From VRUE01 sp036271315 (GTDB lineage: Bacteria > Actinomycetota > Thermoleophilia > Solirubrobacterales > 70-9): a stretch of 64,000 nucleotides of DNA. Location: NCBI GenBank assembly GCA_036271315.1, contig DATBAV010000005.1, positions 23,249 to 87,248 on the forward strand. Direction: 5' to 3'. A program made the position numbers and the translations under genes. The notes below the pieces were generated by a model that had not been told where the DNA came from, did no database searches, and saw nothing but the letters and a program-made list of their open reading frames with translations. Below, in pieces: positions 34,544 to 47,412 of the stretch; the first letter of the stretch is position 1, and every line of letters starts with the position of its first letter.

Positions 34544-35689
34544 ATGGACCAGGAGCGAAAGCGCCCACTTGGGCAGGCTCGTACGTGGCTGGTGGCCATC
34601 GTTCTTTGCCTGGCTTGCTCGGCAGCAGCCGCGCCCGCGGCGATGGCGCTGCCCAGCGGCTTCTGGGGCGTCTCGCCCCAGGCCACGCCGAGCATCGAAC
34701 AATTCCAGCGCCTGCGTACCGGTGGGGTGGAAAGTGTGCGCATTCCGATCTCCTGGGCGGCGACGCAGCCACTCAGCGGCACGGAAACGAACTTCACCAC
34801 ACCCGATCAGCTCGTCGCGGGCGCCGCGGCGGCTGGTCTCAACGTGCTGCCCTTCGTCTACGACGCCCCTTCCTGGGCGGTCACCCAGGCTCGTGTGCCC
34901 GGCAGCAGCGCGAGGGCGCCGAAGACCCTGCCGGTCAAGACCGGCGCCCAGCGCAGCGCCTGGTCGAATTTCCTCAAGCTGGTGGTCGCTCGCTATGGCC
35001 CGGGCGGCAGCTTCTGGGCCGCGAACCCGGGCCTGCCGGAAAACCCGATCCGAACTTGGCAGGTCTGGAACGAGGAGAACTTCAAGTACTTCGTCACGCG
35101 GCCGAGTCCGGCCGACTACGGCAAGTTGGTCAACGTCTCCTATGCGGCGATCAAAAGTGTCGACCCCGGGGCGAAACTGATCCTCGGCGGTCTGTTCGCG
35201 CGACCGGGGGAAGCCAAGTTCAAGAGGAAGCCACCGGAAGCCTATTACGCGACCGACTTCCTGGATCAGATGTATCGCCTCACACCGGGCATCAAGAGCA
35301 AGTTCACGGGCGTCGCCCTGCACCCCTACACCGCGAAGTACCAACTGCTCACGCCCGAGATCGAAGAAGTTCGCACCGTCCTCAAGGCGCGACACGACCC
35401 GAACAAGAAGCTCTGGATTACCGAGATCGGTTGGAGTTCCGAACCGCCCGATCCGGCCCATGACGCCTTCGCCAAAGGTCCTTCCGGGCAGGCAACGCAG
35501 CTGAAAGGCGCCTTCAACCTCCTGCGAAGCAAGGTGGCGAAATGGAAGCTGCAGCGGATCTATTGGTTCTCAGTCGACGACGCGCCTGGAATTTGCAACT
35601 TCTGCGGTGGCTCGGGCCTCTTTGGCCCTGGTTTCGTGCCGAAGAAGTCCTGGTTCGAATACGTCAAGTTCGCCGGCGGCACCCCCTGA
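34544..35689 (+). CDS. Secreted clan GH-A glycoside hydrolase-like protein (paralog 2)
   Basis: A 381-residue exported TIM-barrel protein, paralog of 4363-5526. Signal peptide about residues 12-35; acid/base glutamate in TWQVWNEENF (E177) and nucleophile in LWITEIGWSS (E294); the shared GPGGSFW element and a C-terminal CNFCGGSGLFGPG segment. Both genes flank the polysaccharide locus, which suggests that they process, remodel or release its product (inference). ATG 34544 follows the mucin-like gene by 2 bases. Family within clan GH-A not resolved. Confidence 0.82.
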   Translation: MDQERKRPLGQARTWLVAIVLCLACSAAAAPAAMALPSGFWGVSPQATPSIEQFQRLRTGGVESVRIPISWAATQPLSGTETNFTTPDQLVAGAAAAGLNVLPFVYDAPSWAVTQARVPGSSARAPKTLPVKTGAQRSAWSNFLKLVVARYGPGGSFWAANPGLPENPIRTWQVWNEENFKYFVTRPSPADYGKLVNVSYAAIKSVDPGAKLILGGLFARPGEAKFKRKPPEAYYATDFLDQMYRLTPGIKSKFTGVALHPYTAKYQLLTPEIEEVRTVLKARHDPNKKLWITEIGWSSEPPDPAHDAFAKGPSGQATQLKGAFNLLRSKVAKWKLQRIYWFSVDDAPGICNFCGGSGLFGPGFVPKKSWFEYVKFAGGTP

Positions 35690-35696
35690 TCCCCGC

Positions 35697-35722
35697 CCGA
35701 TCTAACTGCTGCGTAAGATCGG
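35697..35722. terminator. Possible hairpin between hydrolase and lhr
   Basis: CCGATCT (35697-35703) and AGATCGG (35716-35722) can form a 7-bp stem with a 12-nt loop directly after the hydrolase stop and 5 bases before the proposed lhr start. There is no T tract. It could be a weak terminator or could mask lhr translation initiation. Confidence 0.3.
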
Positions 35723-35726
35723 TGGG

Positions 35727-40430
<4,704 letters not shown>

Positions 40431-40458
40431 CCCTGCGTACCGGCCACCAGGCGGGATA

Positions 40459-41169
40459 ATGCCCGCGATGGCAGATCGTGAGGAGGGGTCGGGGCCGGTC
40501 GCGCTGCTGCGTAGCGTGCCGCTCTTCGCCGATCTCGAGGAGGGAGAGCTGGAGCGCTTCTCGCGGGTCGCGGTCGCCCGCTCCTTCCCCGCCGGCACCC
40601 GTGTCTTCCACGAGGGCGACCACTCGGACGCCTGTTACATCGTCCGCGACGGCAGCTTCCGCGTCACCCGCGAGCACTCCGACGGGCGGGCGATCACGCT
40701 GGCTACCCTCAGCACTGGCGACATCTTCGGCGAGCTGGCGATGCTTGACGGCGAGGTGCGCTCGGCCAGCGTCGAAGCGCTCAGCGACGGCGAGCTACTC
40801 GCCCTGCCCGCCGGCGAGGTGCGGGCGCTGCTGGCTCGCCATCCCGAGATCACGGTGAAGTTGATCGCCGCCCTGGTCAGGCGCCTGCGCACCGCCAACG
40901 AGCGGATCTCGCGCCAGTCCTTCCAGACGGTGCCCAGCCGCGTCGCCGGCGTCCTCTCCCAGTTGGTCGCCGAGGAGTCGCCGCGTGAGGGGGAGGGCGG
41001 CGAGGTGACGATCCGGATGAACCAGGCCGACCTCGCCCAGCTCGCCGGCACCTCGCGCGAGAGCGTCAGTCGCTTCCTCGCCGACCTCGAGCGGGCCGGG
41101 GTCGTCCGTCCCGGCCGTGGCCGCGTCACCGTGCTGGCGCCGGAGAAGCTGCACAACTACATCTTCTGA
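40459..41169 (+). CDS. Crp/Fnr-family transcriptional regulator
   Basis: A 236-residue regulator: cyclic-nucleotide-binding beta-roll in residues 15-135 (GTRVFHEGDHSDACYIVRDG; DIFGELAMLDGEVRSASVEA), dimer helix, and a C-terminal winged helix (MNQADLAQLAGTSRESVSRFLADLERAGVV) whose recognition helix has the SRESVSRFL pattern of Crp. The phosphate-cassette region FGELAMLDGEVRSA resembles cAMP-binding Crp of actinobacteria. No Fnr-type cysteine cluster. ATG 40459 preferred over ATG 40468 because GGCGGG precedes it. Lies 28 bases downstream of lhr, possibly read through from it. Confidence 0.9.
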   Translation: MPAMADREEGSGPVALLRSVPLFADLEEGELERFSRVAVARSFPAGTRVFHEGDHSDACYIVRDGSFRVTREHSDGRAITLATLSTGDIFGELAMLDGEVRSASVEALSDGELLALPAGEVRALLARHPEITVKLIAALVRRLRTANERISRQSFQTVPSRVAGVLSQLVAEESPREGEGGEVTIRMNQADLAQLAGTSRESVSRFLADLERAGVVRPGRGRVTVLAPEKLHNYIF

Positions 41170-41178
41170 GCTCGCCGC

Positions 41179-43074
41179 TCAGCAGCTGATCGGTTTGGGG
41201 TCCGACGAGTCCATGCTGGCGCTGTCGTTGCCGGGGCCGCAATCGATCGATTTGTCGTGCTGGCCGTCGATCGCTTCGATCGTGTCGTTGCCGCCCTTGC
41301 CGATGAAGGTGTCGGCGCCGGTGTGGCCGAAGAGGCTGTTGGCGCCGTTGTCGCCGATCAGGACGTCGGGACCGTCGGAGCCCTCGAGGTCCTCGTTGTC
41401 GCCGAGCACGTGGTCGGGCGTGCCGCAGCCGGGAGGCCCGCCGGTGCCGCCCAGTTCGACCCGCATGTCGGCGTTGGAGCGGCCGTAGGAGACCGTGTCC
41501 TCGCCCGGGCCGCCGCTGTAGGTGTGGCCCTGACAGACCGCTACCGAGGAGACGAGCAGGTCGTTGCCGGGCCCGCCGCTGAGCTGGTCGGCGCCGGGAT
41601 CGGCATAGAGCACGTCGCTGCCGCCGTTGCCGATCAGGGTGTCGTTGCCGTCGTCAGGCCCGTTGTAGTTCTCGCCCGCTTCCAGCACGTCATCGCCGGG
41701 CCCGCCGCTGAGCGTGTCGGAGCCGGCGTTGCCGTTGGCCCGCACTTTGACGCTGGCCGGGACGCTTTCGCTGACGTTGATCGAGTCGTCGCCGTCGCCA
41801 CCGGTGATCACGACCAGGCCGGTCGCGGTGGTGGTTGGGCAGCTGACCGAGGCGATCAGGCTGCTCGAGCTCGCTGACTGGCAGCCTTCGCCGGAGACGA
41901 TCGGGCCGTTTTCGGTCACCGTCCAAATGCCGTTGCTGAAGGAGACGTGGATGTCGTTGGCGCGGCTGTCGCCCTGGATGATCAGGCTGCTGCCGTCGAG
42001 TCCCTGGTTGAGGATGACGAAGGTGCCGTTACCGGGGGGCGCCTCTTCGGGGCCGCACGAGTTTTCGACGGCGAAGCCTTCGCATTCGTCGGTGCCCTCG
42101 CCGCCGAAGGCTTCGTCGGGGCCGCCCATGGCGTCGAGGTCGTCGTTGCCGACGCCGCCGTCGAGGCGATTGAATTCGCTGTCGCCGACGATCGTGTCGG
42201 CCTGCGGCGAGCCGACCACGTCCTCGAAGCCCTGCAGGGTGTCGTGTCCGTCTCCCTTGGAGTGACCCGAGGAGAGGTCGACCGTGACCGGCCCGCGCGT
42301 GGCGCTGGCGTAGGAGACGATGTCGTTCGTGCCGGGGCCGCCGTCGAGCGTGTCTTCACCGCTGTCGCCGCGGACGACGTCGCCGTCGCCTTCGCCGCCG
42401 TCGGCGTGGTCGCTTCCGGCGCCTCCGTAGACGAAGTCGCTGCCCGGCCCGCCTTCGAGGTCGGGATCGTCACCGGGCCCACCTTCGATGTGGTCGTCGC
42501 CGATCCCACCTTCGATTTCGTCGTTGCCCTTGTCGCCGAGCAGCGTGTCGTTGCCGCCGCCGCCGTTCTCGTCGTCGCTGCCCTTTTCGCCGTTGATGTA
42601 GTCGTTGCCGGCCTCGCCCTTGAGCTCGTCCGGGCCTTTCTGGCCGAGCAGCTTGTCGTCGCCGCTGCCACCGACGATGCTGTCCTTGCCCTTGGCGCCG
42701 ATCAGGTCGTCGTTGCCGCTACCCCCGTCGATGTGGTCGGAGCCGGTATCGCCGTCGATGTGGTCGTCGCCGCCTTCGCCGAAGATCTTGTCGAAGCCCT
42801 TGCCGCCGTAGATCTTGTCGTCGCCGGGCCCGCCGCAGATGATGTCGTTGCCATTGGACCCGCCGTAGATCGTGTCGTTGCCGCCGCCGCCGTAGATCAC
42901 GTCGCTGGCGCCTTTGCCGTGAATCACGTCGTTGCCGGGCGTGCCGACGATCGTTGCGTGCTTGCCGTCGCATTGAGCGGCATTGGCGCTGGCTGCGAGT
43001 GCCAGGAGGAAGAACGCCGCGCAAGCCAGTGAGCTGGCAAAGCGGGCTCGGAGAAGACGGGATCCGATTTTCAT
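41179..43074 (-). CDS. Secreted RTX-like calcium-binding repeat protein
   Basis: A 631-residue exported protein. After a signal peptide (ending near ASANA) come two blocks of hemolysin-type nonapeptide repeats (GGxGxDxhx, for example GGGGNDTIYGG, GGSGNDDLIGA, GGPGDDVLEAG), about residues 40-350 and 430-630. They are separated by a non-repeat beta domain (about 350-430) with a disulphide candidate. Such repeats fold as calcium-loaded parallel beta rolls. A Sec signal and no neighbouring type I secretion genes suggest Sec export. Start at ATG 43074 with GGGGGTGAG just upstream. The tail of the protein is cysteine-containing (DCGPGNDSAS). Function probably structural or adhesive. Confidence 0.85.
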   Translation of the reverse strand: MKIGSRLLRARFASSLACAAFFLLALAASANAAQCDGKHATIVGTPGNDVIHGKGASDVIYGGGGNDTIYGGSNGNDIICGGPGDDKIYGGKGFDKIFGEGGDDHIDGDTGSDHIDGGSGNDDLIGAKGKDSIVGGSGDDKLLGQKGPDELKGEAGNDYINGEKGSDDENGGGGNDTLLGDKGNDEIEGGIGDDHIEGGPGDDPDLEGGPGSDFVYGGAGSDHADGGEGDGDVVRGDSGEDTLDGGPGTNDIVSYASATRGPVTVDLSSGHSKGDGHDTLQGFEDVVGSPQADTIVGDSEFNRLDGGVGNDDLDAMGGPDEAFGGEGTDECEGFAVENSCGPEEAPPGNGTFVILNQGLDGSSLIIQGDSRANDIHVSFSNGIWTVTENGPIVSGEGCQSASSSSLIASVSCPTTTATGLVVITGGDGDDSINVSESVPASVKVRANGNAGSDTLSGGPGDDVLEAGENYNGPDDGNDTLIGNGGSDVLYADPGADQLSGGPGNDLLVSSVAVCQGHTYSGGPGEDTVSYGRSNADMRVELGGTGGPPGCGTPDHVLGDNEDLEGSDGPDVLIGDNGANSLFGHTGADTFIGKGGNDTIEAIDGQHDKSIDCGPGNDSASMDSSDPKPISC

Positions 43075-43234
43075 CTCACCCCCCATCGACCCGTTCGCGG
43101 CCGACCTACACCCTTGGCCGACAAACGTTCAAAATTAAGTAGATCCTTCGTCCACCCCCTCCAACCCGACCCGGTGGCGAGGATCACGCGGAGCGCGAGG
43201 CCGGGCAGGGCGCGGTCAGATACGCTCGCTGCCG

Positions 43235-43639
43235 ATGCGGGGCGGTATCTACGTACTCAACTTCTACTCACCGGTCTTTGTCGACCAGCTCAAGCGCGGC
43301 CGCAAGACGGCGACGATCCGGCTTGGCGACAAGAGCAACAAGTACGAGCGCGGCCAGGTCGTCTGGATCACCGTCGGTTTCCGCCACAGCCCGCGCGAGA
43401 AGATCTTCACCGCGGTGATCGACGACGTCGAGGTGAAGCGCGTCTCCGAGCTCTCGCCGCGCGACATCGAGCACGACAACCCGGAGTTTCGCCGGCTCGA
43501 GGAGGAGATCAAGTTCCTCGAACAGATCTACGGAAAGCCGGTCGCCCCCGACGAATCGGTCACCGTGATCCGCTTCTCGCAGATCGTCGAGCCCCCCGGT
43601 GCCCACTTCGGCAATGGCGAGACGCCGCACCACAATTGA
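43235..43639 (+). CDS. ASCH-domain protein
   Basis: A 134-residue single-domain protein with ASCH/PUA-like features: NFYSPVFVDQLKRGRKTATIRLGD at the N terminus (the RGRKTATIR segment being the typical basic nucleic-acid-facing part) and KYERGQVVWITVGF as the next strands. ASCH domains bind RNA or modified nucleotides, and some are nucleases or deaminases; none of these activities can be assigned. ATG 43235, 33 bases upstream of the SRPBCC gene on the same strand. Confidence 0.75.
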   Translation: MRGGIYVLNFYSPVFVDQLKRGRKTATIRLGDKSNKYERGQVVWITVGFRHSPREKIFTAVIDDVEVKRVSELSPRDIEHDNPEFRRLEEEIKFLEQIYGKPVAPDESVTVIRFSQIVEPPGAHFGNGETPHHN

Positions 43640-43672
43640 TCGCGCCGCCCGCCTGATCCGTATCTAGATCCG

Positions 43673-44146
43673 GTGGCCGACTACTCCTTCCTCACGACCT
43701 GGTTGTTGGAGTCCCCGCGCGAGCCGGTCTGGGAGGCGATCTACGACCAGGCGCGCTGGCCACAGTGGTGGCGCGGCGTGGAGGAGGCCGAGGAAGTCAG
43801 CCCCGGCGATGACGGCGGCGTCGGCACCGTCGCTCGCATGGTCTGGAAAAGCCTGCTGCCCTATCGGGTCGAGTTCGAGGTGACGACGACCCGGATCGAG
43901 CGCCCCCACCTGCTCGAGGGAGACGCGGTGGGCGAGTTGAGCGGCGTCGGCCGCTGGCGCCTCTACGAGCAGGATGGCGTCACCGCTGTCCTCTACGAGT
44001 GGAACGTCGCCACCAGCAAGGCCTGGATGAACCTGCTGGCGCCGGTCGCCCGCCCGGTCTTCGAGTGGAATCACGACTGGGTGATGGCGCGTGGCGGCGA
44101 GGGAATCGCCCGTTTGCTGGGCTGTCGCCTGCTTGCCAGCGGCTGA
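43673..44146 (+). CDS. SRPBCC (START/polyketide cyclase-like) protein
   Basis: A 157-residue helix-grip protein: N-terminal strand DYSFLTTWLLESPREPVWEAI, WPQWWRGVEEAEEV, and a long C-terminal helix (APVARPVFEWNHDWVMARGGEGI). Members bind hydrophobic ligands in a central cavity; ligand unknown. GTG 43673. Possibly co-transcribed with the ASCH gene. The next region holds CIRCE and groES. Confidence 0.75.
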   Translation: MADYSFLTTWLLESPREPVWEAIYDQARWPQWWRGVEEAEEVSPGDDGGVGTVARMVWKSLLPYRVEFEVTTTRIERPHLLEGDAVGELSGVGRWRLYEQDGVTAVLYEWNVATSKAWMNLLAPVARPVFEWNHDWVMARGGEGIARLLGCRLLASG

Positions 44147-44184
44147 GTCGCCGCCGAGGGCTCGCCCTCGCTATCTTTCAGGCG

Positions 44185-44211
44185 TTGGCACTCTCACCCT
44201 GAGAGTGCCAA
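44185..44211. promoter_or_regulatory. CIRCE element (HrcA operator)
   Basis: TTGGCACTC (44185-44193), a 9-base spacer and GAGTGCCAA (44203-44211) form a perfect inverted repeat matching the CIRCE consensus TTAGCACTC-N9-GAGTGCTAA except for a compensated A-to-G/T-to-C pair. It lies 55 bases before groES, where HrcA repression is expected. hrcA itself is not in the window. Confidence 0.95.
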
Positions 44212-44265
44212 GCAGTTCCGATCTTTCTTTCCCAGCCCCTACTGATCCATGATGGAGGTATACGG

Positions 44266-44553
44266 ATGAAGCTGAAGCCCCTCGGGGACCGGCTGATCGT
44301 GAAGCCGATCGAGGAGGAGGAAACGACCGCTAGCGGCATCGTTCTCCCCGACACGGCAAAGGAGAAGCCCCAGAAGGGCAAGGTCGTCGCCGTTGGCGAT
44401 GGCGCGATCAACGAGGACGGCACTCGCCGCCCGCTCGATGTGAGCGAGGGCGACGAGGTCCTCTACTCCAAATACGGCGGCACCGAGGTCACCGTCGAGG
44501 ACGACGAGCTGCTCGTGCTGCGCGAGTCGGACGTCCTCGCCAAGCTCGGTTAA
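44266..44553 (+). CDS. groES: Co-chaperonin GroES
   Basis: A 95-residue GroES, cap of the GroEL folding chamber. KPLGDRLIVKPIEEEETTASGIVLPDTAKEKPQ contains the mobile loop (given here as LGDRLIVKP and SGIVLPDTA), and DEVLYSKYGGTEV is near the C terminus. ATG 44266 with GGAGG upstream. Forms the groESL operon with groEL 46 bases downstream, controlled by CIRCE. Confidence 0.97.
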   Translation: MKLKPLGDRLIVKPIEEEETTASGIVLPDTAKEKPQKGKVVAVGDGAINEDGTRRPLDVSEGDEVLYSKYGGTEVTVEDDELLVLRESDVLAKLG

Positions 44554-44599
44554 CCGGCCGCCCAACCAGGACTTAGAGAACAAGGAGGACTGAAAGCAC

Positions 44600-46240
44600 A
44601 TGGCTCATAAGGAGCTGAAGTTCAGCGAGGAAGCACGGGGGGCCCTACAGGCCGGCGTCGACGCTGTTGCCGACGCGGTCAAGGTCACCCTCGGGCCGAA
44701 GGGCCGTTACGTCGTGCTCGACAAAAAGTTCGGCGCGCCGACGATCACCAACGACGGCGTCACCATCGCCCGCGAGGTCGAGGTCGAGGACGTCTTCGAG
44801 AACCAGGGCGCCCAGCTCGTCCGCGAGGTCGCCACGGCGACCAACGACGTCGCCGGTGACGGCACCACGACGGCGACCCTGCTGGCCCAGATCATCGTCC
44901 GTCAGGGGCTCAAGAACGTTGCGGCCGGCGCCAACCCGCTGGCCCTGCGCCGCGGCATCGAGACCGCGGTCGAAAACGTGGTCGAGACCCTGCGCGAGAA
45001 GCAGTCCAAGGAGGTTGCCGGCAAGGAGCAGATCGCCCGCGTCGCCGCCATCTCCGCCGGTGACGATGAGATCGGCAACGTGATTGCCGACGCGATCGAG
45101 AAGGTCGGCAAGGACGGCGTCGTCAACGTCGAGGAAGGCCAGACCTTCGGCATGGAGCTGGAGTTCACCGAGGGCATGCAGTTCGACAAGGGCTACATCT
45201 CGCCCTACATGGTCACCGACCAGGACCGCATGGAGGCTGTGCTCGAGGACCCCTACATCCTCATCGCCAACCAGAAAATCGGCTCCGTGCGGGACATCCT
45301 GCCGGTGCTCGAGCAGGTGATGCAGGGTGGCAAGCCGCTGCTGATCATCGCCGAGGACGTCGAGGGCGAGTGCCTCGCGACCCTGGTGGTCAACAAGCTG
45401 CGCGGCACCTTCACCGGCGTCGCGGTCAAGGCTCCCGGCTTCGGCGATCGTCGCAAGCGGATGCTCGAGGACATCGCGATCCTCACCGGTGGCGAGGTAA
45501 TCACCGAGGAGATGGGTCTCAAACTCGAGAACACCCAGCTCACCCAGCTCGGTAAAGCCCGCCGCGTCGTCATCTCCAAGGACACGACGACGATCATCGA
45601 CGGCAATGGCGAGGCCGACGACATCAAGGGCCGGATCGGTCAGATCAAAAACGAGGTCGAAAACACCGACTCCGATTTCGATCGCGAGAAGCTCCAAGAG
45701 CGCCTCGCCAAGCTGGCCGGCGGCGTAGCCGTGGTCAAGGTCGGCGCTGCCACCGAGACCGAGATGAAGGAGAAGAAGCACCGCGTCGAGGACGCGCTGC
45801 AGGCGACCCGCGCCGCGCTCGAGGAGGGCGTCGTCCCGGGTGGTGGCGTTGCGCTGCTGAACGCCCAGGCCAGCCTCGACCCGGACAAGCTCTCCGATCC
45901 CGACGAGGCGACCGGAGCCCGGATCGTCTACCGGGCGCTCGAGGAGCCGGTCCGCCAGATCGCCGAGAACTCCGGCGAGGAGGGCTCGGTCGTGGTCAAC
46001 AAGGTCCGCGAGCTGAAGGCCGGCGAAGGCCTCAACGCGGCGAACGGCGAGTACGGCGACCTGATCGCCGCCGGCGTGATCGACCCGACCAAGGTGACTC
46101 GCTCGGCGCTGGAGAACGCGGCGTCGATCGCCAAGAACATCCTCGTCACCGAGGCGATCATCGCCGAGCCGCCCGAGAAGGAAGGCGCTGCCGGCGGTGG
46201 CATGCCCGGCGGTATGCCGGACATGGGCGGCATGATGTAA
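44600..46240 (+). CDS. groEL: Chaperonin GroEL
   Basis: A 546-residue 60-kDa chaperonin. VTLGPKGRYVVLDKKFGAP and NDVAGDGTTTATLLAQ form the ATP site, and the AAVEE-type region reads ALEEGVVPGGG. It ends in a Gly/Met-rich tail (GGMPGGMPDMGGMM), a feature of the housekeeping GroEL that encapsulates substrates, rather than the His-rich tail of actinobacterial GroEL1. Followed by a strong hairpin terminator. Confidence 0.98.
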   Translation: MAHKELKFSEEARGALQAGVDAVADAVKVTLGPKGRYVVLDKKFGAPTITNDGVTIAREVEVEDVFENQGAQLVREVATATNDVAGDGTTTATLLAQIIVRQGLKNVAAGANPLALRRGIETAVENVVETLREKQSKEVAGKEQIARVAAISAGDDEIGNVIADAIEKVGKDGVVNVEEGQTFGMELEFTEGMQFDKGYISPYMVTDQDRMEAVLEDPYILIANQKIGSVRDILPVLEQVMQGGKPLLIIAEDVEGECLATLVVNKLRGTFTGVAVKAPGFGDRRKRMLEDIAILTGGEVITEEMGLKLENTQLTQLGKARRVVISKDTTTIIDGNGEADDIKGRIGQIKNEVENTDSDFDREKLQERLAKLAGGVAVVKVGAATETEMKEKKHRVEDALQATRAALEEGVVPGGGVALLNAQASLDPDKLSDPDEATGARIVYRALEEPVRQIAENSGEEGSVVVNKVRELKAGEGLNAANGEYGDLIAAGVIDPTKVTRSALENAASIAKNILVTEAIIAEPPEKEGAAGGGMPGGMPDMGGMM

Positions 46241-46285
46241 GACGCCCTCGGGCGTATCCTCGTCTCAACAGGCGAGTGGCTTTTC

Positions 46286-46313
46286 GAGAGGCCCGGCTAA
46301 CGCCGGGCCTCTC
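46286..46313. terminator. Bidirectional hairpin terminator after groEL
   Basis: GAGAGGCCCGGC (46286-46297), loop TAAC, and GCCGGGCCTCTC (46302-46313) give a perfect 12-bp GC-rich stem between the convergent groEL and the GH26-like gene. No T tract follows on either strand, so it is an I-shaped or L-shaped high-GC terminator. Confidence 0.85.
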
Positions 46314-46317
46314 TGCT

Positions 46318-47412
46318 CTACGGGGCCTTCGCTGTTTTCGGCGGAGGCGGCGGCAGCGGCGGGAACAGACTGGCGTTGTATTCGGCGTACTGGAGGAAGG
46401 TTTCGCGGCGCAGCTTGAGGCGCAGCGTGTTGGTGGTGCGGGGATAGAGGCGCAGGTCGTAGGTGTTGGTGCCGGGGCCGAAGCCGGCGTAGTAGACGAA
46501 CATGCGCACGCGCGGGTGCTTGACCGTCCAGGAGACCAGCTGTTTGACGAAGCGCGGTTCGTCTTTGCCCGAGACCGCCCACTCGGTGATCGCGATCGGC
46601 TTGCCCTTCCACTGCTTGCCGGTGTAGAAGCGGTTGAGGTCTTTCCAGACCGGATATTCCGAGTAGAAGTCCGTGCCGGCCCAGTCCACCCAGCGGGCGC
46701 CGGGCCAGAAGTTGCCGGGGAAGTTGCCTTTCACCCGCGGCGAGCCGCCCGGCAGCGGGCTCCAGACGATGCTCACCGGCGCCGGCGCCAGTTCGGTCGG
46801 GTTCGGCCCCTTGGTGCGGTTTAGCGGCGGCAGGCCGATTTCGGCCAGGGTCGCGTCGATCCCTTCCAGGGTCTGGCCGCCGCGTACGATCGCGGCGATA
46901 CGGCGGAACGCCTGCTTGTACCAGTAGGCGGTGTGTTCGCCGCCCTTCTGGGTGCCGTCGCAGTTGATCGCCGACCAGGCGTTGAGGCAGCGGTTGGGCT
47001 CGCCCAGCGGCCTGACGTAAGCCGGCAGTCCGCGTTTGGCGAAGAAGTCGTTGAGCTGCAGCAGGTAGTCGTCGCCGGCCCCGAGGGCGATCTGCTCGGG
47101 GGTGATCAGCTCGCTCAGGTTCTGATCGTCCATCGTCGAGATCGCCAGGACCGGCCGCGTGCCTGTTTCGCGCCAGCGTTCGTAGGCCTGGTTGAGGCTA
47201 TTGCCCCAGGGGTGGAAGGTCTCCAGCAGCGCCGGGTGCTTGGCGAGCAGTTCGGTGAATTCGTTGAACTGCTGCGTCGTCCCCTGATCGCTGACGCCAA
47301 AGAGGACGTCGGGCTTGGGCGGGACCAGGGTCAGCGCTTGTGCGGGCGCGGCGCTGATCGCGCCGATCGCCAGCACCAGCACCGCCGCCCGTCTAATCCT
47401 CCTCCAGTACAT
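46318..47412 (-). CDS. Secreted GH26-like (beta-mannanase-type) TIM-barrel protein
   Basis: A 364-residue exported protein. Signal peptide about residues 5-28 (AVLVLAIGAISAAPAQA). The barrel resembles GH26: RPLGEPNRC supplies a candidate acid/base glutamate and KPIAITEWAVSG the candidate nucleophile; WVDWAGTDFYSEYP is the strand between them. Proline-rich C-terminal tail. ATG 47412; overlaps the upstream NAD(P)-binding gene by 20 bases, so both are probably one transcript. Substrate likely an extracellular polysaccharide; activity unproven. Confidence 0.75.
   Translation of the reverse strand: MYWRRIRRAAVLVLAIGAISAAPAQALTLVPPKPDVLFGVSDQGTTQQFNEFTELLAKHPALLETFHPWGNSLNQAYERWRETGTRPVLAISTMDDQNLSELITPEQIALGAGDDYLLQLNDFFAKRGLPAYVRPLGEPNRCLNAWSAINCDGTQKGGEHTAYWYKQAFRRIAAIVRGGQTLEGIDATLAEIGLPPLNRTKGPNPTELAPAPVSIVWSPLPGGSPRVKGNFPGNFWPGARWVDWAGTDFYSEYPVWKDLNRFYTGKQWKGKPIAITEWAVSGKDEPRFVKQLVSWTVKHPRVRMFVYYAGFGPGTNTYDLRLYPRTTNTLRLKLRRETFLQYAEYNASLFPPLPPPPPKTAKAP

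Noticed and set aside
41179..43074. CRISPR-like or tandem DNA repeat array
   Set aside because: The periodicity is that of coding nonapeptide repeats (GGxGxDxhx), with varied DNA and no uniform spacers.
43235..44146. Possible link of the ASCH and SRPBCC genes to the groESL operon
   Set aside because: CIRCE and about 120 bases separate them from groES, which has its own regulated promoter region.
44645..45781. Long minus-strand ORF opposite groEL
   Set aside because: Its residues are a mirror of groEL codon bias (Leu/Asp/Val-rich, no domain); groEL is certain on the plus strand.
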